From Lates calcarifer (taxonomy: Eukaryota; Chordata; Actinopteri; Centropomidae), in NCBI RefSeq assembly GCF_001640805.2, contig NC_066853.1, positions 21,909,742 through 21,973,741 of the forward strand: a stretch of 64,000 nucleotides of DNA. Direction: 5' to 3'. Positions within the stretch are counted from its first letter, which is position 1; every line of letters begins with the position of its first letter. The notes beneath the pieces were generated by a model. It saw only the letters and a program-made list of their open reading frames with translations, did no database searches and had not been told where the DNA came from. The translations under genes and the position numbers were made by a program. Shown one piece after another: positions 54,912 through 64,000 of the stretch.

Positions 54912-56817
54912 CAAGGTGGCAGACCCGAGTGAAAGTGAAGTGCTCCACTGAGCCCATGACAAACAACAAGGAAATGGCCTGCAGGTCACACACAGGCATC
55001 AATCTGCCAAGGATTTCAGGACAGGAACACACACACACATACACAGCAGTACCCCAGGACATTTGCATGCCGGGATTAATCTATAATTCATCCAGTAAAA
55101 TCCATACCTACCGTTTCTCCCCTCGCTATATCTTTTGTTCACAAGGCCACAGAGCCATTCTGGTAAGATGGAAACATTATAATCCTTATAATAAAACCAG
55201 TGTGTGCTCTAATACAGGTTCATCAAAATTAAACAAGCACTTCTCTCTATGGAAGCACACCAGACTCAAGAAAAACAAAAAAAATCCTTTCATTTGTGAT
55301 TCCATATCTCTGAAATAGCATATATCAGACAGAATGTAAAGCCAGAAGAAGAATTCAAAGTGCTGATACAGTAGGACTCAGTAGGACATTTTGTTGTGGT
55401 TGTTTACTTGTAGTGAGCTGTCAGAGATAATCTGATTTAATTAAGATCAAGTTTCACTCTTTAATCATTACAAAGCACCATTATATTCCTCGGACCAGCA
55501 AAAATGTTTATAATCGACAGTATTTTAAATTTACATTGTTTCATTGAGACCCCACTGCAGTATGCTTCCCTGCAATCTTGCTGTAAATAAGAGTGTGTAT
55601 GTGTGGTCAGACGGTTTGGCTCAGTTAACAGCTGCAGTAATATATTGGCAACCTCTCAATGCTGAGAAAATGCAGTGGTAAAATTGCAATCAGCAGGAAC
55701 TGGTAATCTGCAATTATAAGAAAATCGATGTGGACAGGGAGCCTGGAGGGCCATAAAGAGCTAGGACATCCTGAGAAAATACAGTGGTCATATTTGTAGG
55801 AATAAATGGTGACCTCTATTACTTCAACATGCTGCTGTGTACCCTGACCTGGAAAAGGTTCCCTTGGGAAGGATCATGGTGCTGATGTGGAGTTGAGTCT
55901 TGTTATACGTCGAGAGTGTTGTGCTTTAACACGCACTGATAACAGTTGGATAAGGAGGAAGGTTACACTGAGGTTCAGGGTCAGCTCCATACTTGTGTCT
56001 CTGCACCTTAATAATCCAGTAATGACCTAGTTTATTACTTCCACTGAACTTTACAGGTTTAGATTATTATACTGTAATGAAGTCTTTTCAGTTTGATTTT
56101 TGGCAATATTATACATCCTTCTAGGTATCTGAAATTCACTGATGCATTTGTAGTTCAGACTGAACACAATGGAAGTTATGAACTACTACTGTTAGGAGTA
56201 CTACTACCACTACTCCCCTCATAATTAGATTACCAAGTGAAAGCATGTTAAACATCTACAGACAGTCCAGCATAAAGTTCATGCAGGATGACGATTTTCT
56301 AGCACAAGCTTAATCTATTTTCCTTTAATATCTGTGTCCACATGAACCAACACTGGAGCTTGAGTAATGCATATCTCTGCTTCACAGCACTGTACAGACT
56401 GAACTGATGTAGACTCCATGGGACCTCAGCACAGATGGTTGGAGCCAGAGGCAGAATTTGTACCTTCATCTGTCATTGAGGAGGTTTGCTTAATCCAGCA
56501 ATGTAATGATGTAACTAAACTTTGAGGCAATTAAAGTGTCTAGCAGACTAAATCAATTTAATATTTGGAGCCTCTAAGTGGTTGAGTGTTTGCTCCTGGC
56601 TCAATGAATTTGCTTGATTGGTAGAATTAACTTAGATTAAGATGATGACAAAGAGATCATTTCAGACCTTGGTCAAAGGGGTCTGAGGAAACCGAATCCT
56701 GTTTAAGACCAAAGAACAGACAGGAAGTAGTCATGTCGCAAAGCAGAAATCGCTCATTAGCTCTCACAGTGATTGAAATTATAGCACTGATTAATGACTA
56801 ACTTTGTTTTCCTATAG

Positions 56818-56885
56818 ACTTGCAGACTTAGACTTGACTTTATTGATCCCTTTGGGATGACTCCCTCAGGGAAATTAAATTTCCA
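56818..56885. repeat. Fragment of a fish interspersed repeat (ACTTTATTGATCCC type)
   Basis: GACTTTATTGATCCCTTTGG followed by GGAAATTAAATTTCCAGCAG is a common sequence at the end of fish retroelements. Only this short part is present. Confidence 0.5.
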
Positions 56886-57558
56886 GCAGCTTTCCAAGAC
56901 ACCAAAAAACCCTTACTCTCAAATGCCAAGCTACTGCAGGTTCAACTCCTAACATCTGATAACAATGCCCAGTGTACTGACTGCTTTCAGACATGCTTGC
57001 AACATCTGGCATTTCCACTGTAATGTGCGAGAATTAATCATCCATTTTGTCCGTTTTCATGTTGTTGGCTGATCAGTGTAGTTTGGAATTGTTTGCTTTT
57101 TTGGGGGGGTCATGAGAAACAATGAGAAACATGGTGAAAAATGGTACTCTAGTGAACACACTCATCAGTGCTTCAGGTGACAGATGTAAATGGATTAACG
57201 AGCGTGCCAGTGTGATTAAATTCTCTCTGATTCTGGATAATGACATGCTAATTGGGACTGGAAAACTCAGTCACATTGACAGAGGTGGAGAACTCGGTCA
57301 CATCCTCTCTTCTGAGTCACATCAAGCCACTCATCAAAGAACAGCAGCTCGTTATGAAGGCAGACATCCTCAATATGCAATCTGTGTTCTATAATGTATA
57401 TGATCATTGTTGTGGCTGATAGACAGACACAATGAGAATTGTGAGGACTGATTTGAAAACATTTTCCTTTTTTGCCTGTCAAATAAAATTTTTTCACTAA
57501 TAGAAAAAAAAAAAGACCAGTAAGACTAAAGACTGTTTTCAAGTGTGCCTCAGTTTCA

Positions 57559-57581
57559 TATATTTATTTATTTATTTATTT
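57559..57581. repeat. (TTTA)n tetranucleotide repeat
   Basis: Five to six TTTA units, 60 bp left of the Tc1-like element. Confidence 0.9.
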
Positions 57582-57642
57582 CACCAGCCAATTATCTGGG
57601 GGTCAGTGTTTGGGGTTGACCACTCCTGTGTGTGGACACATA

Positions 57643-57739
57643 CAGTAACAAGAAAAAGTATGTGAACCTTTTGGAATTTCTTGGTTTTCTGCATTCATTT
57701 GTCATAAAATGTGATCTGATCTTCATCTAAGTCAAGGGT
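57643..57739 (+). repeat. Left terminal inverted repeat of the Tc1-like element
   Basis: 97 bp, starting CAGTAACAAGAAAAAGTATG, and inverted relative to 57943-58039. Confidence 0.9.
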
Positions 57740-57942
57740 ATTGACAAATATAATGGGCGTAAAATAATAACACTTTTTTTTGATCTTTCATATCTTTATT
57801 GAACACACTCATTCAACATTCAAAATGGTAGTGGAAAAAGTAAGTGAACCCTTGAAATTAATAGCTAGTTGACACCTCCCTTGGCAGCAATAACCTCAAC
57901 CAGGCGCTTCCTGTAGCTGTGGATCAGACCTCCAATGATTGA

Positions 57943-58039
57943 ACCCTTGACTTAGATGAAGATCAGATCACATCTTATGACAAATTAATGCAGAAAACCA
58001 TGAAATTCCAAAAGGTTCACATACTTTTTCTTGCCACTG
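57943..58039 (-). repeat. Right terminal inverted repeat of the Tc1-like element
   Basis: 97 bp; its reverse complement starts CAGTGGCAAGAAAAAGTATG, then TA target sequence follows. Confidence 0.9.
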
Positions 58040-61000
58040 TATGTGGAGAGGCACGTCGAATAGGAAGCGAGGAGAGAAATGTAAATGCAAATGATCTTTT
58101 AATCTTTACATTTTTTGTCTTCGCTTTTCTTGGGAGAGCAGGGGGTCCTGTTAATGGGGGGTGGCAAGACAGTGGTAGGGGGAAACACTAAAATCTGAAG
58201 TTAACACAAATGAAGTGTAGTTCAGCCAGAGCACTGCATTGTGTTTGCATCACTTCACAATATACTTTACAATGATTTGGTCATTCATAGCTATGAGGCA
58301 TGCAATGTCCAACCCTATTTATGTCCAGTGTGTACAGTGCAGACATTATCAATTAAGGACATGTTGCCCCTGCTCATTGGTCTCTTGCAAATTCAGTTTG
58401 CTACTGTAGCTCACCTGACCTAGTCCCTGCTTCTCCTTTTGGACGACTTGATTCAGGAGTTAAAGTGCACTGCGTAGTGCATATTTTGCTGCCAGCTGTC
58501 CGTTTCCAGAAAATCCATGTTCAGCTGAACCAGTTCTGATGGCAGGTGCCAAAACAGAAGCAATATTTTCCTGTGTTTGCTGTCAGACTTTAATTTCAAC
58601 ACTGTCAGAGGCCTTTTTGCCAGGTTTCAACTCGCCATAAAATGGGTGTCTAAGCTAAATACCTGCTGCTTTTATTTAGGGCTGTTGGTAGCGACATGGC
58701 TTGTTTTGGCTCAGTACAGGTTGTGTTTGCTTAGCAATGCCTAGAAGCTATCTCTTGGTTTAGCTTCGCCGCTGTGCTGTTCAGATTTGATTTGTGATGA
58801 GAATTAATTATTGACAAATATGGCTTTGCATGCTTACAGGTGATGTGCTGCAGGCTGCTCTGTTGCTATAGATACTGTGAATGGTCAGTTTCTTGACGCA
58901 AGTGTCTCTGACTTAAATAAATGATGCAGTGTGTAGATCAACATCATGAGCAATTAAAACAATAGATGAATATGTGACATGTTCTGTGAACGTGCTGACT
59001 AGTGCAGAAATAAGAGACTGTGTAGGGTGGATGGCAGCTGAAAAAGGGAGGGGAAACTGAGTACATGGTTCAGTGAGCCAGATGAGATAATGACCCTCAG
59101 CCAGTTGTCTGTTATGCCAAAGTTAAACTGTATATCACCACACAAATTTAACTCACCTTGATTTTAGTAAGTTTCCCAAACTATATCTGAAGGGACAAAA
59201 CCTCAGCATAGTTTTTACATGAGGCCAGCTCACATGCGATACTATGGAGACTTGTGCTTGTGTTTTCTTGGGCTGCTTCATTGTGACTGTTCCCTGCCAG
59301 GAATTCATAGCATACCTGCTTCCTAACTGTCCCCTTCATCAAATCTTTTGTGTTGGTGCTGTCGCCAGAGGTGCAGCATGTATTGTACTGCAGCTTGTTT
59401 GCTGATGACATCCCTTTTCATATGCTTCATCCTACCCTGGGGCCTGGCATATGAGCTGACTGCAAACATACAAACAGCACCTTTTTAAAGTTTATTTCAG
59501 GTAACTCTTGCTGCTAGTCACACGTCTGCCAGCATTTCTTTTTCTTCGGCCCTGATTTTCATCTCACTGCCGCTCTTTAATCTGTTTTTTTTTTCAATTT
59601 CCATTTTTAGTCCGCTGGTGTGTTAAGTTATGGTGACAAATTTTCACATTGACTTCTTTTTGAGCTAACCTCTGCATTCCCTCTTCTCATCAAGGTACTT
59701 CCCTTGACAAATTTAGGACAAGTGTTTGTCGACTCAAATGGAGCATCCTGGCTCCAGTTAAGATAGACCTTTTGTTTTTCAGTGAGAACTGTTACACTAT
59801 AACCAGCCAACCACAATGACTGATTGTGATTGGATTCTAAGGACCTTGTCACCAGTGTGTTAAAAACAACACAGGCGAACACAGCTCTTCCTTCACTCCT
59901 GCTCTCCTGAGGTCCTTCCCATAAATGAACAGACTAATTTGTTCTGCTGATATTTTTATGAGTTTTGCTGAGTTTACTCTTGTAGATCGTGCTTCCAGGA
60001 AATAGCCATATCCTCCGCCTCTAAAGTCCAACACTCAAATGCTTTCAATATTTCCCACCTATTAGGCTTCGATGTGTTACCATACTAAATGCCAGTCATA
60101 TTTAAATAAATAACAATCTTAAACAGTGTCACAGACTCACCTGAGTACTGTGTAACAAAGTTTTGCTTTAAGCAGAGCAGGTAGTGACTGACTGACCCAT
60201 TTTATATTTAGGGCTTATCATAACTGTGTGGGACTCACTCAGTACTACAAACATACAAACTTGTGCACTCAACTGCTGCTACCAGCTCTCATATATACTC
60301 TCTGCCCCTGACACCTCCCATACGGGTTCATTAGATTCATTCACATACCAGTGTCACAGTGGACTCAGTGTTTGTTTGCCTGTTTGTTATCTTGTTAGTC
60401 TGTGGATATTACTCCTAATTCCTGCTGCCTGTGGATTTGGAGAGATTTGCTGCTACAGTTTGGTTGAGCTACACAACTTAGTGCCTGTTAATTTAGATGT
60501 TATGATACAAATTCCTATGAGCTGGTAGAGCTTTGATTGTTTACAAATTAAAAATAAAATAAAATAAATAAAATACATATACATACATAATAGTATCACC
60601 ACAATTACCACAGTAAGCAAGTAAAAACAAACAAAATCCTTTTGATTTTATAAGCTATCCGCTTTATATAGTCTGCTGCTTAGTAGTCTGGGAGGATAAT
60701 AAGGCATGTTGTTTTACTTCTACTCGATACCATGTGAATGCCCCCTGCACTCTTGTGGCCTGAATGGTGAAGAACATTCGATGCCTAAAATAGTAAATAC
60801 ATTTAGAGGTCCATACCTGGTGTATACCGAGGGGGAAAAACACTCAAGCATCCCAGCACTACTCTCCTGCTCTCCCTCACTGTCTTATTACCGTCTCTTC
60901 TCACCACACAATTTCATCTCCTCCCACTTTCAGCTGTTCCTCCTCACATTCCCATTCTTTCCACACTTTCTTCCATATTTTCTCTCTCCTTTCCAAGACC

Positions 61001-63035
61001 TTTTATTATAAATTCCACATACTACATATTCCACATACTCTGTAGATTTTCAAATCTTCACCTTTCATGACATCCCACTAACAACTGCCTTTTTCATCCA
61101 CTCTCTCTCATCTTAATTTCTCTCTTTCTTATCATCATCTCCAGCTTTCAACTTGTCTCTCTGATCCTCTAGCTAGCATCTTCTTCTAACTCTTTTCTTT
61201 TGCTTTCCCCTTACTTTCTCCTCGCTTAACTTCTCATCCACTTTCTCCTCCTTTCCTCTCCTGTCTCTGCACCTCTCTTTAGAACTTAAATTTCAATATT
61301 TGTATCCATATCTAGCATTTATTGTCTCTGTCCGAACTGAGCTAAGCCTCAGGCATAAAAGCTTCTTTGGAAACGTGGCTAAAGCTCAAAATCAATAAGC
61401 CATTTTCCTGTGATAAATTGCCACAACCAACATTTTTCACAGATATTTTCACAGTTATTCCTCACCCGGTGTAGAAGAATTTGATGAGGAATCTGTCTGA
61501 AACAAGTCAGATATCAACACAGTAAAAGCAAGAAACCGTACAGAAAATCTGTGCATATATACTCAGTAAACATGCTAACCAGTATGTAGTGGTTTGTACA
61601 TACTGTAGATTATGGTTATTTTATGTCTTCTATATCATTTGTTCACAACTATTGTTGGTGTATGACCCTTTAGTGAAGCAAAAAGTGAAGCAATATCGAC
61701 TTGTAACCTCTCACCTGACCTTTCACTGGTTGCATGAGTTTCACGTGTGAATAGTTCAACCAAAAGTTTGATTGTTTAGGTATGGAGAACAGTATTTCAA
61801 AACACAGAATCATAGTTTAGAGAAAAGTCTTAAAGAAAAAAGGGATAGAAAAATATCCATTTTCTTTTTGCAAACCTTGTTTGTAACCTTTCAACTCCAC
61901 AGATTTATCTATGATCCCTCAGGGTCTTGACCTGCACATTGTGAACCACATCAAATGTCAAGACTTGACCATTGACCTGGCACAAGATTGGAAATGGATG
62001 GATGATTAAAATAAGTGAGTCTTTGACTCAGGCTGCTGCACCAGACATAAAAAACTAGATGCATCTATCTGAGGCAGTAAAGAAGTGTGTGAGGGACAAA
62101 AGACAAGAATGCTGTCTATGAAAAAGTCCTCTCTGAACAGAAATTGCAGCATTGGTCATTTATCAGTGGCCAGAGGAAGGCCAGTGGTAAGATTTTTAAA
62201 TTTCCTCTTCTCCAGCTGTAGACTATGTAGACTGTGACTATGGACTAAAATGTACTGTTTTGATGCCTTTGATAAGAAGCAAAAGCAAAGAATCTCCTGA
62301 GAGAGAGCTGGTGCTACTCAAAATTAAGATCACATTTCCCATAATCCCTTTTACTTTCTGCTCACTGTCTACAAAAATATGAAAGAAGTGACGAGTAATT
62401 TCTCCACCAGTCTTTCACTGTTCTGCCATCTGCCATTTTGAGAAGTTCTCTTTGATCTGAAAAACGGCACCTTCCTCTTGTTTTGTGCCATCAACCTGGT
62501 GAGATAGAAACGCAAATTCAGTTTACAGGCTTTAGAAGCCGACAGTCTTCATGCCAGTGGAAACTGTACTAATTTCTCAAAATGTGTTACAATTTTTTGA
62601 TGGTAGTAATGTTACATTTAGCACCTTTTTATTTTTCATTCAGCGTATTTGTAACTCCCACATCTGATTACTGTCTTTTTGTGTGTCTCATGTTTGAGCT
62701 GTGAGCCCTCAGTCAAGCGGATCTGACACAGAGGCCTATGGTGAAAATCACTCTGAGCACAGCTAGCACAGCCTGTTGCTGAGCTGAATGAAAAAAGCTG
62801 AGATATCCTGCTGATGAAGCTTTGAAGGACAAATCCTCCACAGCAAACTTTATTCATCAGTTCACCATGCAGCCACAGCAGGCGAATCAATCTAACCATT
62901 TCTGATGGCAGTTACTAGTGATTTCTCTTTGTAATGTCCATTTCACCCTTTCTCCTCCACTTTTCCTCCCTTACTGTCAACATCTCAGTATGTTTTGGTC
63001 CATATCTCAGCTGTATATCTTTTTGTCTGTCTGAA

Positions 63036-63040
<5 letters not shown>

Positions 63041-63074
<34 letters not shown>

Positions 63075-63080
63075 TTTTTT
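63041..63080. repeat. (CT)n plus poly(T)
   Basis: About 12 CT units followed by T15. Confidence 0.93.
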
Positions 63081-64000
63081 ACATTATTTCCTTTTTTATG
63101 CTGTCTTGCTTCACATCACTCCTTCTTTAATTCTGTCTAGCTCTGCCTTTTTATTTCCCACTCTGTATCCATCAGCCTTTGTCAACTGTTCCCTCTCCCA
63201 GCTGTTTTCTAGCCAGATATCCAGCCAGCCGTGTCCTGCCCACTCACCAGACCTGGCAAGGACACTTATTACACTTTAATTTGTTTTCCCAGAGTTCTGT
63301 GTGTATGTTTTAGTGTGTGTGACAGACACAGCAAAAAAGAGAACCAAAGAAAAAAGGCAGACACACTGAGATGAAATTGGAAATGGCCTCACAGCCTCTC
63401 AAGCCTGATTTAATTTCAGATTTAATGCACCATGCTGAGCTTTTTAGTGGTTGAAGCGAGCCTGAGGATGAGGATATCTGGTCGCCTATTAGAGGCCCCG
63501 TGGTTACAGTGACGGCAATATTACAAGTACTCTGATAGTAGAATATCTTGCTGCTCAGGGAGATCTACCACCATCTGTTGCTGGAGAAAGGTTCAACTTT
63601 GTAACATGTTTTTTCGTCACTGAACATATTGAAGATACTGCTTTGTAACACCTAGAAACAGGAGCCAGCTGTCCATGTGTCAAAAGGGTGACGATAGTAA
63701 ATGACAAAAACTGGGTCAAAATATATTCATCAATGACCTTTTTTCACTAGGTTTCCCCCCAAAAAATGTTTTAGGCCTGGCAGCTGTTCTAATAGTGTTA
63801 CTAAGGAAAAGGTGCTTGCCAGTTGTGCTTCATTGACCCAAGGCTGGGCTAACGTTATTGACTCAGTGGAACGTTAGCAGTCTCTTCCTCATCACCTCCA
63901 TTGTCTGTTTTTTGGCCTTCGTCTTTCCCCCCTTGACATTATCCCTAAATGTCACAAAGGAAGTATCTGTGTTGCTAACTGTTAGCTTGTTATGGTTGGA

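Larger units (their letters stand above)
57643..58039 (-). mobile_element. Tc1/mariner-type non-autonomous element with 97-bp inverted repeats
   Basis: The terminal repeats 57643-57739 and 57943-58039 are inverted copies with about five mismatches over 97 bp, starting CAGTAACAAG and ending CTTGCCACTG. TA dinucleotides flank both ends (57641-57642 and 58040-58041), the usual target duplication. Inside, the minus strand encodes GLIHSYRKRLVEVIAAKGGV plus a stop, the C-terminus of a Tc1 transposase, then AATAAA. An internal AAAAAGTAAGTGAACCCTTG near 57,836 directly repeats part of the left end, as in IR/DR-type elements. The rest of the transposase is deleted. Confidence 0.9.
53242..64000. other. 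Gene-free, repeat-bearing region
   Basis: On both strands I found no chain of exons with splice sites and recognisable protein sequence. It contains a teleost repeat at 54.0 kb, G22 at 54.66 kb, a repeat fragment at 56.82 kb, the Tc1-like element at 57.64 kb, and C/T-rich stretches at 60.86-61.28 kb and 62.93-63.24 kb. Exons of unfamiliar or fast-evolving genes could be missed. Confidence 0.5.

Noticed and set aside
54448..55318. Open frames on both strands near 54.5-55.3 kb (135 and 152 codons)
   Set aside because: They depend on translating G22/C22 and GT/CA repeats; the rest has no family resemblance.
60706..61011. 101-codon open frame near 60.8 kb
   Set aside because: Mostly translation of C/T-rich DNA, with no domain and no splice context.

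Overview
The window is vertebrate nuclear DNA and almost certainly from a ray-finned (teleost) fish. The genes are split into short exons with GT-AG introns. Introns are compact, (CA)n/(GT)n microsatellites are dense, and the interspersed repeats are fish types: a Tc1-like element with 97-bp inverted repeats, a piggyBac relic, and short inverted-repeat families. No prokaryotic gene, CRISPR array or rRNA was seen.

Layout, all recognised genes on the + strand. (1) 1-12,707 is repeat-rich non-coding DNA, inferred to be intron 1 of the first gene; its start-codon exon is not in the window. (2) 12,708-32,413 holds exons 2-21 of a non-muscle alpha-actinin. Residue choices match mammalian ACTN4 rather than ACTN1. 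Twenty-one coding exons of one isoform sum to 857 codons plus stop, so only about 54 N-terminal residues are missing. Two alternative exon sets are intact: a mutually exclusive 86-nt pair (8a/8b, actin-binding domain) and an EF-hand pair (19a of 81 nt, 19b of 66 nt). (3) 32,414 to about 34,300 is the actinin 3' region, with several G-quadruplex-type tracts and candidate poly(A) signals. (4) 35,334-48,297 is a complete ten-exon gene for a 449-residue secreted SMOC-family matricellular protein (signal peptide, Kazal/follistatin, thyroglobulin-1, short linker, thyroglobulin-1, paired EF-hands). A CpG-rich promoter sits about 1 kb after the actinin 3' end. It is divergent from SMOC1 and SMOC2. (5) About 52,650-53,241 is a candidate small two-exon gene (101 codons) with TATA and CCAAT boxes, of unknown function. 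(6) 53,242-64,000 has no gene I can support; it carries repeats, including the Tc1-like element.

The most notable points are these. A SMOC gene linked to actn4 suggests a third vertebrate SMOC paralogue, because SMOC1 is linked to ACTN1 in human. A 260-nt AG-free zone lies upstream of the muscle-type EF-hand exon 19b and suggests a distant branch point. The two exon-8 copies preserve exactly the three-residue difference known from the human ACTN4 splice variant. The small TATA-driven gene at 52.7 kb looks undescribed.

No database search was possible. Family names rest on recalled sequence features, and exon boundaries rest on splice sites, reading phase and agreement with known family exon lengths.
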